Shown in pieces: positions 25,960-36,995 of a DNA stretch of 64,000 nt; position 1 is the first letter of the stretch; each line of letters starts with the position of its first letter. The notes beneath the pieces were generated by a model. That model searched no databases. It was given only the letters and a program-made list of their open reading frames with translations, and had not been told where the DNA came from. The stretch is from Thiohalocapsa sp. ML1 (GTDB lineage Bacteria > Pseudomonadota > Gammaproteobacteria > Chromatiales > Chromatiaceae), in assembly GCF_001469165.1 (NCBI RefSeq), contig NZ_JABX01000019.1:48866-112865 (forward strand). The letters are read 5' to 3'. Made by a program: the position numbers and the translations under genes.

Positions 25960-27167
25960 TCAGTACCTCAGCGCTTGCTCGGCGTCGCGCAGGCGGACCT
26001 CGCCGGACATGAGCTTGGGGAGGAGGAGGTCGCGGGTTTGGGCGAGGGTGCGGGATTCCGCCTTATGGGACTCAATTCTGTCCAGCAGCCCGCCACAGGA
26101 ATCGGAAAAGGCGTTGATGACCCGCGGTTCCGGTAGGACTATCTCGGTGTTGGCCACAACGTCGGGACGCACTGCGGGATAAGCCGCACCGTCTGCAAGG
26201 AAGGCAAGCCGTTCGATGTTTTCCGGAGCAGTAACGGCGAGCCAAACCAGCTCGCGATCACGGGGAGACTTCGGCCGTAGCACAGCGAAACCGGTGCTGC
26301 CGGTTAGGCCATTTTGCGCAATGAACGCATAGGAGCCGTTACCTGGCCGGACGGTCCCGACAATAGTGTCGCCGGGCTTGAGGATGCGACGCGCCCGGCT
26401 CGGTGCTGACTCCCAGGCGTGCGTTTCCGTTTTCTCGATCGTGCCCCAGTTGGTATTGGAAAGATCGACGTAGTCCACAGCTTCCGGTGCATTCCGCTTC
26501 GTCCAGGATTCCGGGTTCAAATCGGCGATATCGCTCAAGGACGCTACGTCCCACCCCTCCGGCTTCCCCTCCGCATCCAGCCGATCCGGGAACAGGTCCC
26601 ACAGCGCCGGGGCGAGGTAGGGCGAGCGGCCCTCGGCCTTGGCCCGCGTGGGGCCGAAGTCCACGAACCAGTCCTTGAAGATCGCCCGCGCCAGCGCCTC
26701 CAGCGTCTCGTTGGTCTGGCGGTTTAGCTCGATTTTGTCGTCGAGACTCTCCAGCAGCGACGAGATGCGCGCTTGCAGCGCCAAAGATGGCCAACGGACC
26801 TTAATCGGATGCACGTGATTCCGATTGAGCGTTGGATTAGCAGAGCCTACGTCCATGGCAGCCAACTGCGGCGCGAGCCATCGAAAGAAGTAATAGACAA
26901 AAGTCCGGTTGTTGCCGTGGAAGTCTTTCACCCAAAGCGTGGTGTCGTGAGGCCAATACGAACCTTTCACGCGGTGGACGCTGCCAACTACTCCCTTGCG
27001 ACCAAGAATAACGCCAGGCCCTTCCACCATTGCCTCATCATGCCAACTTGTAACGCCGCCAGATGACACAACTGGCACAGATCCAGGGCGCTGCTGCGCC
27101 TTCGTGATATCAAAACCACGTTGAATCGCCGCTTGGGCGCCGATAGTGGTTTCGATCCAATCACCCA

Positions 27168-27168
<1 letters not shown>
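25960..27168 (-). CDS. hsdS: Type I restriction enzyme specificity subunit
   Basis: 402 residues from MGDWIETTIGAQAAIQRGFD. Two target-recognition domains are each followed by a conserved helix: the central LESLDDKIELNRQTNETLEA then LARAIFKDWFVDFGP, and the C-terminal LLPKLMSGEVRLRDAEQAL. The half-site architecture is complete. In the present sequence the frame is open upstream and fused to the HsdM C-terminus through a seven-C run (27178-27184). Removing one base there would give hsdM a stop overlapping this ATG (TGATG), the normal coupled arrangement. Determines DNA target for both methylation and restriction. Confidence 0.93.
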
Positions 27169-29122
<1,954 letters not shown>

Positions 29123-29266
29123 GTGCTGCCTCTGCTGCCGTGCGCCGCCGGGTCCGGCCCGGTCGGTGTGCAGGCACGTGCCGTGCGGCGCCGTGCCGTG
29201 CCGTGTCATGCGGGAGTGTAGCCGAAGCGGGGCTCGGGCGGTCGTTCGGCCAAGGGTCGAGGAGAG

Positions 29267-29296
29267 CGCCCTCGGCCCTTCGCCCTCGGCCCTTAG
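29267..29296. repeat. Short CGGCCCT heptamer array
   Basis: CGCCCTCGGCCCTTCGCCCTCGGCCCTT-like stretch, four imperfect heptamers. Longer versions of the same heptamer are at 31468-31517 and 60658-60718. The surrounding 29123-29531 region, upstream of both hsdM and the transglutaminase gene, shows no convincing CDS and probably holds divergent promoters. Confidence 0.5.
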
Positions 29297-29531
29297 GCTC
29301 GTCGCCGCCCACCGCAGGCCGAAGTGTGTGACCATGGCAGCCGACCACCGCGGCGGGCTGTGCCTGCTGCGGTGCGTCGGTCCGCTCGGCGCTGTTTGGC
29401 AACCCCAGGAGCGGCCGGGCGTTGCCCAGGCCGCGGGCGAGGGTCTTTACTTGCGTTCATCCGCGTTTCACGCGAGCCGAGCCTTGTTCTCGGCTCGAAA
29501 ACCACCGGGCGAGCGCGCCGGGAGTCGACCG

Positions 29532-30350
29532 ATGCAGATTCGAATCGGCTGTGAGCTGGTCTACACCTGCCCGCAGCGCACACCGATGATCTTGACCTTG
29601 AACGTCCATTACAGCCGGGCCTCGGACCTGCTGGCGCCGGACCATATCCGCACCCAGCCGGCCGTGCCCATCGATGCCTATCGCGACGGCTTCGGCAACT
29701 GGTGCAGCCGGCTGGTGGCGCCGCCGGGGGAGATCCGCATCGGCACGGACACCAGCATCAACGATAACGGTTTGCCGGATGTCGTCGATCCCACGGCGAT
29801 ACAGCACGCCGTCGAGGACCTGCCCGCCGACACCCTGGTGTTTCTCCAGGGCAGCCGCTATTGCGAGACCGATCGGCTCTCGGAGACCGCTTGGTCCTTG
29901 TTCGGGCAGACGCCGCTGGGCTGGCCGCGCGTGTGGGCCATCGGCGAGTTCGTGCACAAACACATCGCCTTTGGCTACCAGTATTCCCGCGCCACCAAGA
30001 CCGCGCTGGAGGTCTTCCAGGAGCGCGCCGGGGTGTGCCGGGACTACGCGCACCTTGCCGTTACGTTCTGCCGCTGCATGAACATCCCGGCGCGCTATTG
30101 CACCGGCTATCTGGGGGATATCGGCGTCCCGGCCGCGCCGGAGCCCATGGACTTCTCGGCCTGGCTGGAGGTGTACCTGGGCGGGCGCTGGCATACGCTG
30201 GACCCGCGCAACCTGGCCCCGCGCATCGGACGCATCCTGATCGCCCGGGGCCGCGACGCCGCGGATGTGCCGCTCAGCAACGCCTTCGGTGCGGCCACGC
30301 TGACGGGCTTTCGGGTTTGGACGGATGAGGTGCGGACGGGCGGCGGATGA
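29532..30350 (+). CDS. Transglutaminase-like family protein
   Basis: 272 residues from MQIRIGCELVYTCPQRTPMI, with GGGAG 7 bases before the ATG. An N-terminal beta domain precedes a cysteine-protease-like core: ALEVFQERAGVCRDYAHLAV supplies the catalytic Cys, WLEVYLGGRWHTLDPRN the His and Asp. It has no signal peptide, so it is probably cytoplasmic. It overlaps the next gene by 4 bases (ATGA). Bacterial members act as peptidases or amidases; the substrate is unknown. The pairing with an N-formylglutamate amidohydrolase-like gene suggests amide or peptide catabolism. Confidence 0.88.
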   Translation: MQIRIGCELVYTCPQRTPMILTLNVHYSRASDLLAPDHIRTQPAVPIDAYRDGFGNWCSRLVAPPGEIRIGTDTSINDNGLPDVVDPTAIQHAVEDLPADTLVFLQGSRYCETDRLSETAWSLFGQTPLGWPRVWAIGEFVHKHIAFGYQYSRATKTALEVFQERAGVCRDYAHLAVTFCRCMNIPARYCTGYLGDIGVPAAPEPMDFSAWLEVYLGGRWHTLDPRNLAPRIGRILIARGRDAADVPLSNAFGAATLTGFRVWTDEVRTGGG

Positions 30351-31189
30351 CCGGCGAGGCCCACTGGGGCGCGTGGTCGCATGCGCAACCGGAGGCGGCG
30401 ACGGCTCCCGCGCTGCTCGATCCCGACGAGGCGTCGGCGTTTGCGATGGTCAACCCCGAAGGCAGGGCGAATGCGCTGCTGGTCTGCGACCATGCCTCCA
30501 ACCGCGTGCCGCGGCGGCTCGCCGGCCTGGGGCTCACGGGTGATCTGCTGCAACGGCACATCGCCTGGGACCCGGGCGCGGCGGCTGTTGCACGCGGGCT
30601 CGCGGTGCGGCTCGACGCGCCGCTGATCCTGGGGGGCTATTCGCGCCTGGCCATCGATCTCAATCGCCCGCTCGCTAGCCCCGAGCTCATCCCCGAGCAA
30701 AGCGACGGGGTCTCGATCCCTGGCAACCTGGGATTGACCGCCGCCGAGCGCAGCGCGCGCATCGCGGGCCTGTTCCTGCCCTATCACCGGGCGATCGCCC
30801 GCTGGCTCGACGCGCACCCCGATCCGGGGCTGCGGCTCATCAGCCTGCACAGCTTCACCCCAACGCTCGCGGGCCTGTCGCGGCCCTGGCCGGTGGGCTT
30901 GGCCTATGGGCGCGATGCCCGGCTCGCCGGCCTTCTGCGACAGGCTCTGGCGCGGCATGGCGATCTGCTCATCGGCGACAACCAGCCCTATGCGATTGAG
31001 GACGAATACGATTTCACGCTGCCCACCCACGGCGAGCGGCGCGGCATTGCCCACGTCATGATCGAGATTCGTCAGGACGGCATCGCCGCGCCGGCGCAGG
31101 TCGCGGCATGGGTGGAGCGGCTCGCGCAGGCGTATGAGGGTGTCGGCAAGGCTTCGCGGGGCGGCGGGGAGCTCGGCTTGGCCGGGTAG
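30347..31189 (+). CDS. N-formylglutamate amidohydrolase family protein
   Basis: 280 residues. The family signature LLVCDHASNRVPRRLAGLGL is followed by HIAWDPGAAAVARGLAVRLD, GYSRLAIDLNRPL, LISLHSFTPTLAG and a C-terminal THGERRGIAHVMIEIRQD, supplying the His/Asp/Glu metal site. It hydrolyses N-formyl or related amides; in HutG-type enzymes the product feeds glutamate. No hut genes are nearby, so the natural substrate here is uncertain. Start overlaps the stop of the transglutaminase-like gene. Confidence 0.88.
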   Translation: MTGEAHWGAWSHAQPEAATAPALLDPDEASAFAMVNPEGRANALLVCDHASNRVPRRLAGLGLTGDLLQRHIAWDPGAAAVARGLAVRLDAPLILGGYSRLAIDLNRPLASPELIPEQSDGVSIPGNLGLTAAERSARIAGLFLPYHRAIARWLDAHPDPGLRLISLHSFTPTLAGLSRPWPVGLAYGRDARLAGLLRQALARHGDLLIGDNQPYAIEDEYDFTLPTHGERRGIAHVMIEIRQDGIAAPAQVAAWVERLAQAYEGVGKASRGGGELGLAG

Positions 31190-31206
31190 GTGAGATCTCG
31201 CACGTG

Positions 31207-31300
31207 CTGAGGCTCTGCCTCGGTACGTGACGGTTCAGAAATTACCGGTACGCAATCGCTCTCGAAATCGATATCGGGATCGCTATCGCGATCGACACGA
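31207..31300 (+). repeat. Hexamer-array repeat, half copy A3
   Basis: Contains a GAGGCTCTGCCTC palindrome followed after about 35 bases by a GNNATC array (GAAATC, GATATC, GGGATC, GCTATC, GCGATC). It matches the left arm of copies A1 and A2 but lacks the complementary right arm. GAGGCTCTGCCTC is the reverse complement of the GAGGCAGAGCCTC that precedes A1. Confidence 0.6.
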
Positions 31301-31433
31301 CATGACACCGGGCCACGAGAAGCGCGACGCCTGCCCTCTTTTCGATCGGTTTATCGGAGCATCTGCCTCAGCGCCGGTCGGAATGGGCGCGTCCCATGCC
31401 TCGGCGCAGCGGGGCGCAGAGCGCCCGCGGACG

Positions 31434-31459
31434 CGCGACACCGCAGGAGCGGTGTCGCG
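31434..31459. repeat. GCGACACCGC hairpin, copy B5
   Basis: CGCGACACCGC-AGGA-GCGGTGTCGCG, an 11-bp perfect stem, preceded by the GGGGCGCAGAGCGCC companion stem found with other family members. It lies nine bases before a heptamer array (31468-31517). Between 31190 and 31576 there is only repeat DNA. Confidence 0.7.
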
Positions 31460-31467
31460 AGTGCATC

Positions 31468-31517
31468 CTCGGCCCTCGGCCCTCGGCCCTCGGCCCTCGG
31501 CCCTCGGCCCTCGGCCC
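31468..31517. repeat. Seven-copy CTCGGCC heptamer array
   Basis: Seven perfect tandem copies of CTCGGCC. Related heptamers (TGGCCCT, CGGCCCT) occur at 29267-29296 and 60658-60718. Being intergenic and perfect, it is a likely variable-number tandem repeat. Confidence 0.85.
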
Positions 31518-31576
31518 CACTCGCGGCAACGAGCGGGCTGCCAAGGCGACGCACCGTGCGCCGGCCCGTTGCGGGC

Positions 31577-31780
31577 TCACTCCCAGGGCAGCAGCAGCCA
31601 ATCCTCCAGCTCTTCAAGGTCCGCGCTTACGGCGGCGCCCGGCAGCACCGGCGTCATGGAGTGCGGCTCCACCAGCCGGTAGCGCGGCGGCTGGGTCTCG
31701 TCGTCGTTGACGCGCAACAGCCGAAGCCCCATCCGATGCGCGAGGGTGCAGACGCGATGTTCGTGGACGGCCAGCATCAT
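31577..31780 (-). CDS. Small hypothetical protein
   Basis: 67 residues, MMLAVHEHRVCTLAHRMGLR, then LLRVNDDETQPPRYRLVEPH and AVSADLEELEDWLLLPWE. GAGG lies 5 to 8 bases before the tandem ATGs, a convincing ribosome-binding site. The acidic, tryptophan-containing tail and the basic middle suggest a small soluble protein. No family is recognised. It is isolated in repeat-rich DNA, with nothing obviously co-transcribed. Confidence 0.6.
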   Translation of the reverse strand: MMLAVHEHRVCTLAHRMGLRLLRVNDDETQPPRYRLVEPHSMTPVLPGAAVSADLEELEDWLLLPWE

Positions 31781-31952
31781 TGATTCCTCAATGCAGAGTA
31801 TTTGGTGCGCGCATAGTGCCGCAGCCAAAGACCCTGTGGCAAGCATGGGTTAACCGACTGTTGAGATCGGTGATTGAGGCTTTTGCGGGGCGGGACGCCC
31901 CGGCGCTGGCGGGGCGCGTGGTGGTGTTGCGGGGCGGGACGGAGTGACTGGA

Positions 31953-31974
31953 GTGTTGACCTCCAGGTCAACAC
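31953..31974. repeat. GTGTTGACCT palindrome
   Basis: GTGTTGACCT-CC-AGGTCAACAC, a perfect 10-bp stem. It lies about 170 bases upstream of the small 31577-31780 gene and may be an operator for it. Other short stems follow (GCCGACC-GGGA-GGTCGGC near 32010). No gene is seen in 31781-32253. Confidence 0.5.
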
Positions 31975-32079
31975 GGCGACGGAGCAGGATGCGCTGCGGT
32001 CGCGAGGCGCCGACCGGGAGGTCGGCTCTCCGGCCCCGCGACGATCCGCGACGGTCTCGGGACGTCTGCGACGCAGTCA

Positions 32080-32210
32080 CTAACGAGGATTCGCCTCAGA
32101 CCGACGAGTCGTGCTCCGCGCTATCGAAATCGGTATCGAAATCGCTATCGAAATCGAACCGAGTGGCGACCGATCCCGATCCCGATTTCGATTTGGATTT
32201 GGATTTCGAC
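32080..32210 (+). repeat. Hexamer-array hairpin repeat, copy A2
   Basis: Left arm GAAATC/GGTATC/GAAATC/GCTATC/GAAATC, right arm GATCCC/GATCCC/GATTTC/GATTTG/GATTTG/GATTTC. It shares a 24-base identical upstream block (GCCTCAGACCGAC...) with A1 in the same orientation, but the central unique sequence (CGAACCGAGTGGCGACCGAT) is the reverse complement of the A1 centre. It lies just beyond the sbcC stop codon. Confidence 0.85.
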
Positions 32211-32253
32211 GCACTTGGGCAATCCGACGCAACAGTCGGCGTCGTCAAGCAAT

Positions 32254-35200
32254 CTAGGGCAGCACGAAGCGCGCGGCGCTGCCGCCGCGGCCGGCGCTGA
32301 CCTCAAGGCGCACGTCGACGCGCTCCTTCAGCTCCGGCACGTGGGAGATGACGCCGACGAGGCGGCCGGCCTGTTGTAGATCCATCAGGGTGTCGACGGC
32401 GAGCTCCAGGGCCTCGGGGTCGAGGCTGCCGAAGCCCTCGTCGATGAAGATGGCGTCCAGATGCAGGCCGCCGGCGTAGGCCTGCACGGTTTCCGCCAGG
32501 CCGAGGGCGAGGCTGAGCGCGGCCTGGAAGCCCTCGCCGCCGGACAGCGTTCCAACGGGGCGGGTCTTGCCGGTGTAGCCGTCCTCGACGATGAGGTCGA
32601 GGCCGCCCAGGCTGCGCAGGTCCCCGGCCTCGGTGCTGCGCAGCAACCGGTAGCGGCCGCGGCTCATGGCCAGGAAGCGCTCGCTCGCGGCGCGCAGCAC
32701 GTCGTCCAAGAGCGCGGCGAGGACGAAGCGCTGGAAGGAGAGCCGGTAGGGGTTGTCGCCGGTGGCGACCTCGGCGATGCGCCCGGCCACCGCGTAGCGC
32801 GCGCGATGCTCGTCCAGGGCCTTGGCGAGCCCGGCAAGCTCCATGGCGAGCTGCGTCAGGCGTGTGGTCTCGGCAATGGCCTTGCCGCGCTCGGCCTCCG
32901 CCTGCTCGCGCGCGGCGGTTGCCTGCTCGGCGGCGGTGGCGAGCGCCGCGACATCGGGCGCGCGCAAGCCCTGCGCCGCGGCCTCCGCATTGGCGAGCGT
33001 CGTCTGCGCCGCGGCGAGGGCCTCGCGATGGGCGCTGATGCCGGCCTCCAGCTCGGCTTGGGCGGCGGCCTCCCGGCGGGCCGCGGCGAAGTCGGCGTCG
33101 GCGGCGAAACCGGCCTCGTGGCGGCGCTGCTGCCATTCGGCCTGCACCGTGGCCAGCTTCGCCGCGCTGTCGGCGAGCTGCTGCGTCAGCGCTGCGTGGC
33201 GCGATGCGGCGGCGGCCTCGGCCTGCGCCGTGCGCTGTGCGGCGTCGCGGGCCGTGGTGAGCGCCTGCTCGGCCTGCTGTAGCTCGCGGCGCCGCGCGTC
33301 GATGCCGGCCGACAGCGCGTCCGCATCGCGCCAGGGCTCGGGGATGTCGGCGCTGCGCTCGGCGAAGCTGCGGCGGGCGGCGGCCAGCAGCTCGCCGGCC
33401 GCGCGCTCGGCCGTGCGGGCCTGCGCCAACGCGGCCTCGGCGTCGGCGACGCGCCGCTCCAGCGCGGGGCGCAGTTGGTCGAGGCGGGCCAGCTCGTCGG
33501 CGGCGTCCTGGGCTTGGGTCAGCTCCTGGCGCAGCGTCAACAGCGCGGCGTCGAGCTCCGTTGCGCCGCGTTCGCGCCAGTCGCCCAGCAACGCGTTCAG
33601 CCCTTGCTGCTCCGTGTCCACGGCGGCGAGCTGCGGCATCAGCTCCGCCTGCGCCCGGCGCACGCGCTCGAGCTTGGCCTCGGCGGCGTTGGCTTGGGTC
33701 TTGGCGACGGTGAGGGTCGCCTCGTCCGGAATGTCGGTGTCGCCGACGGCGGGCGCCGGGTGCTCGGTGGCGCCGCAGACGGGGCAGGGCAGGCCCGGCG
33801 CCAGCGTGCCGGCGAGGTGCTGCGCCTGACCGTCGCGCCAGCGTCGCAGCAACAGCTCGTGGCGGTCGCGGGCGTCGCGCAGCGCCTGCTCGGCATCGGC
33901 CGTGGCCCGCTCGGCGGCGATGACGCCGTCGGCGAGCTTCGCGCGCTTGGCCACCAGCGCGTCGAGCCGGCGACGTTGCTCGGCCTTGCGCGCGAGGTCG
34001 TCGCGGCGGCTCTGCAGCAGCTCCCGGCGCGCGGCCGGGGTCGCGAGCTGCTCGCGGCGCGCCTGTGCGTCGCGCTGGGCCTGCTGTGCGGACTCCGCCT
34101 CGGCGGTGGCGATGGTCGCGGCCTGCTCGGCGGACTGCGCGGTGGCCTCGGCCCGGGCGAGCTGCGCGCGCGACTCAGCCAGCGCGGCGACGCTGGCCTG
34201 CAGCGCGTCCAGGCGGTGGATGTCCTGCTGCAGCCCGCGGCGCTCGGGCTCGCGCGCCTCCTCGCGGGCGAGCGTCTCGGCGGCGCCTGCGCCCTGCTGC
34301 CGCGCCGACGCGGCCTCGGCGGCGGCGGCCTTGAGCGTCCGTGCGAGCCCGGTCTGCTCGTCGCGCTGGCCCGTGAGCTGGGCATGTAGATCGCGCAGGG
34401 CGTCGGCGCGGCGGGCGGCGTCGAGCTCCGCGTGGCGGGCGTCGATGGCGGGCTGCCGTTCGGCAAGCGCCTGCACGTCGGCACGGGCCTTGCCGACGGC
34501 CGCGAGCTTCTCGGCGGCGTCGCGGCCTGCGACGAGCGCGCTGTTGGCCTGCTGCTCGGCGAGCTTGCGCGCGCCGACGTCGGCCTCGAGCCGCAGCAGA
34601 TCGGTGCGCAGGGCCTCGATGCGGGTGCCGAGCGCCGCCTCGTCGTCGCAGCCGCTGTTCTTCAGCAGCGTCGCGCGCTCAATGCCGAGCCGTTCTGCGG
34701 CGGACTTGATGCCGGCAGCGTGCGTCTTCAGCGCCTGTTGCAGGCGGGCGTAATGGGCGGTGCGAAACAGCGTCTCCAGGATCTGCTCGCGTTCGCGGGC
34801 GCCCGCGGTGAGCAGCTCGCGGAAGCGTCCCTGGGGCAGCAGGATGACCTGGCGGAACTGCTCGCCGCGAAAGCCGATGAGCCCTTCGACGGCCTCGGTG
34901 ACCTTCGACCAGCCGCTCGCGAGCACGCGGCCGTCCGCGGCGGCTTCGGCGGGGGCATCGGCGGGGGTATCGGCGGGGGTATCAATGGCGTCCGTGCGCT
35001 CCCACAGCGTTGCAGCGGCGGGCTCGGTGGTGGTGCCTTCGCCGCGGAGCTTCGCGCGCTCTTGCCGCGGTTGGCGATGGATGCGGTAGCGGCGCCGGCC
35101 GATGGCGAAGTCGAAGCGCACCTCGGTGAGGCGCTCCGGGCCGGCCTGTTGGCTGCGCAGTTGCTCGGCATCGCGCTCGTTGCCGGAGGAGGCGCCGTAG

Positions 35201-35355
35201 AGGGCGAAGGCAATGGCATCGAGCAGCGTGGTCTTACCGGCGCCGGTGGGGCCGGCGATCAAGAACAGCCGGTGGTCGCCGAGCACGCCGAAGTCGAGCG
35301 TCTGGCGCTCCACGAAGGGGCCGAAGGCCTGGAGGCTGAGCCTGAGCGGGCGCAT
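32254..35355 (-). CDS. sbcC: Exonuclease SbcCD ATPase subunit
   Basis: 1033 residues. Walker A GPTGAGKTTLLDAIAF near residue 35, long alanine/glutamate-rich coiled coils, a zinc hook CPVCGATEHPAP near 525, then the ABC signature LSGGEGFQAALSLAL near 936 and Walker B AIFIDEGFGSLDPEAL near 967. With SbcD it opens DNA hairpins and trims ends in replication-fork repair, cutting palindromes. That is notable beside the large hairpin repeats in this window. It starts 9 bases after the sbcD stop, so the two form an operon. Confidence 0.97.
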   Translation of the reverse strand: MRPLRLSLQAFGPFVERQTLDFGVLGDHRLFLIAGPTGAGKTTLLDAIAFALYGASSGNERDAEQLRSQQAGPERLTEVRFDFAIGRRRYRIHRQPRQERAKLRGEGTTTEPAAATLWERTDAIDTPADTPADAPAEAAADGRVLASGWSKVTEAVEGLIGFRGEQFRQVILLPQGRFRELLTAGAREREQILETLFRTAHYARLQQALKTHAAGIKSAAERLGIERATLLKNSGCDDEAALGTRIEALRTDLLRLEADVGARKLAEQQANSALVAGRDAAEKLAAVGKARADVQALAERQPAIDARHAELDAARRADALRDLHAQLTGQRDEQTGLARTLKAAAAEAASARQQGAGAAETLAREEAREPERRGLQQDIHRLDALQASVAALAESRAQLARAEATAQSAEQAATIATAEAESAQQAQRDAQARREQLATPAARRELLQSRRDDLARKAEQRRRLDALVAKRAKLADGVIAAERATADAEQALRDARDRHELLLRRWRDGQAQHLAGTLAPGLPCPVCGATEHPAPAVGDTDIPDEATLTVAKTQANAAEAKLERVRRAQAELMPQLAAVDTEQQGLNALLGDWRERGATELDAALLTLRQELTQAQDAADELARLDQLRPALERRVADAEAALAQARTAERAAGELLAAARRSFAERSADIPEPWRDADALSAGIDARRRELQQAEQALTTARDAAQRTAQAEAAAASRHAALTQQLADSAAKLATVQAEWQQRRHEAGFAADADFAAARREAAAQAELEAGISAHREALAAAQTTLANAEAAAQGLRAPDVAALATAAEQATAAREQAEAERGKAIAETTRLTQLAMELAGLAKALDEHRARYAVAGRIAEVATGDNPYRLSFQRFVLAALLDDVLRAASERFLAMSRGRYRLLRSTEAGDLRSLGGLDLIVEDGYTGKTRPVGTLSGGEGFQAALSLALGLAETVQAYAGGLHLDAIFIDEGFGSLDPEALELAVDTLMDLQQAGRLVGVISHVPELKERVDVRLEVSAGRGGSAARFVLP

Positions 35356-35364
35356 GGCGGCGGG

Positions 35365-36597
35365 TCAGGCTGGTTCGCTGCCGGCGCCGCTGCCGGCTTG
35401 ATCGCTGCCGGCTGGGTCGCTGCCAAAGGTCGGCGGCGCGGCCTCGCGTTCCTGCCGCGCGAGGTCCGCCAGCACCGCGTGCAGCACGTCGCGCTGCGCG
35501 TCGCTCGGCGCCTGGCCCGTGACCTCGGTGAAGAAGTCCGCGAACAGCGCCTCGTCGCCGCGGGCGAGCTGCTCGCGGCTCGGCGTGCGGCCGTCGCCGG
35601 CCTGCGCCAGCGCCGGGCGCTCCAGGTGCAGCGCGTTGGGATAGACCGTGCGCAGCCGGCCCATGGGGTCGAGCAGGGCGCCGGTGTCGAGCAGGCGCAG
35701 CAGGAGATAGTCCTGCGCCGACTCGCCGGGAGGCGGGCCGGCCAGCAGGTCCGCGAGGTGTCCCTCGACGATGCGCAGATCCCGCCGCGGCGAGAGCGCG
35801 ATGCGAGTCACCTGCGGCGGGCCGTCGCCCAGCTCCACCAGGCTCACGGACTTGGCATGGGTCGCCTCGGAAAAGCTGTACTTCAGGAGCGAGCCGGAGT
35901 ACTGCACGCGCTCCTGCCCATCCGCGTCGCGGAAGGCCTGCGGGCGGTGCAGATGGCCGAGGGCGACATAGTCGAAGCCGGCGAAGCGCTCCGCGGCGAC
36001 CTGCCCGGCGCCGCCGACGGAGAGCGGGCGCTCGGACTCGCATACCGCGCCGCCGCCGACGAAGCAGTGGCCGACGGCGATGTTGGGCAGGTCGTTCGGC
36101 AGCGCGCCCAGGTGCGTGATTAGCGCCGCGAGCGCCGCGTCGTGGCTGGTCAGGTCCGTCGCGCCGAGCAGCTCGCGCACCAGCGCGGGCTCGGCATAGG
36201 GCAGCGGAAACAGCCGGGCGGCGCCGTCGCGGCCACTGATCTCCACCGGCGCCAGGCCGCCGGCGAGCGGTCCGCGCACGTAGCAGCGCCGTTCTTCCAT
36301 CAGCGCGGAGCCGAAGCCCAGGCGCTCGGCGCTGTCGTGGTTGCCGGCGATGATGACGACGGCGAGATCGAGGTCCAGCGCCAGTCGGGTCAGCGTCTCG
36401 TTCAGCAGCCGCACCGCGTCGGCTGGCGGCACGGCGCGGTCGTAGACGTCGCCGGCGATGACCAGCGCGTCCGCACGGCAGTCGCGGGCGAGGTCCACGA
36501 GCTGCTCCAACACGTGCGCCTGGTCGTCCAGCAGCGAGACGTTGAAGAAGACCCGGCCTAGGTGCCAGTCGGCGGTGTGTAGTAGGCGAAACGGCAT
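35365..36597 (-). CDS. sbcD: Exonuclease SbcCD nuclease subunit
   Basis: 410 residues from MPFRLLHTADWHLGRVFFNV. Calcineurin-type metallophosphoesterase motifs are in order: D-x-H in TADWHLGR, GDVYDRAVPP, GNHDSAERLGF, GHCFVGGGA and GHLHRPQAF. The C-terminus ends in a low-complexity GSDPAGSDQAGSGAGS tail, longer than usual. The ATG at 36597 is chosen by family start; tandem GTCGGTGCTTG-type repeats lie just upstream (36609-36650). First gene of the sbcDC operon. Confidence 0.96.
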   Translation of the reverse strand: MPFRLLHTADWHLGRVFFNVSLLDDQAHVLEQLVDLARDCRADALVIAGDVYDRAVPPADAVRLLNETLTRLALDLDLAVVIIAGNHDSAERLGFGSALMEERRCYVRGPLAGGLAPVEISGRDGAARLFPLPYAEPALVRELLGATDLTSHDAALAALITHLGALPNDLPNIAVGHCFVGGGAVCESERPLSVGGAGQVAAERFAGFDYVALGHLHRPQAFRDADGQERVQYSGSLLKYSFSEATHAKSVSLVELGDGPPQVTRIALSPRRDLRIVEGHLADLLAGPPPGESAQDYLLLRLLDTGALLDPMGRLRTVYPNALHLERPALAQAGDGRTPSREQLARGDEALFADFFTEVTGQAPSDAQRDVLHAVLADLARQEREAAPPTFGSDPAGSDQAGSGAGSEPA

Positions 36598-36608
36598 CCC
36601 TTGCGAGC

Positions 36609-36650
36609 GGTCGGTGCTTGGTCGGTGGGTGCTTGGTCGGTCGGTGCTTG
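36609..36650. repeat. Tandem GTCGG(TGGG)TGCTTG repeat upstream of sbcD
   Basis: Three imperfect copies of a GGTCGGTGCTTG-like unit of 11 to 15 bases, starting 12 bases upstream of the sbcD ATG. It occupies the expected leader of sbcD. The rest of 36651-36995 shows no convincing gene and should contain the divergent promoters of sbcDC and the efflux operon. Confidence 0.6.
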
Positions 36651-36995
36651 CGGATGGCTTGGATGCGGCGGCCTGCCCACGGGGCAGCCGGTGCAAGGCC
36701 TGAGCGGCCAATCATAGCGCCCCTGCGGCGCGGTGTTCACCAACGATCGGGTCGGCAACGGCGAGCCGGCGCGAGCGGCCGCGGGGCCGGGGCGGCGTCG
36801 ATGGCGCGACGCGTCGGTTGCCGGCGACGCCGGGCCATCGCAATGGAGCGTCGGCGGCAGCCTGGCGCGGCGCGGCGCCGGTCGGGTGCCGATGCTATGA
36901 TCCCGGCCCTCTGGCCTGCTCGACGCGCGGCTGTCGGCCGAAGCCGTCGCTGCGACTCGGGCCGGCGCCCACCTGTCGCAGAGGACAAACACCGC

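Noticed and set aside
32822..33829. Plus-strand serine/alanine-rich frame opposite sbcC
   Set aside because: Shadow of the alanine/glutamate-rich coiled-coil region of SbcC; no independent evidence for coding.
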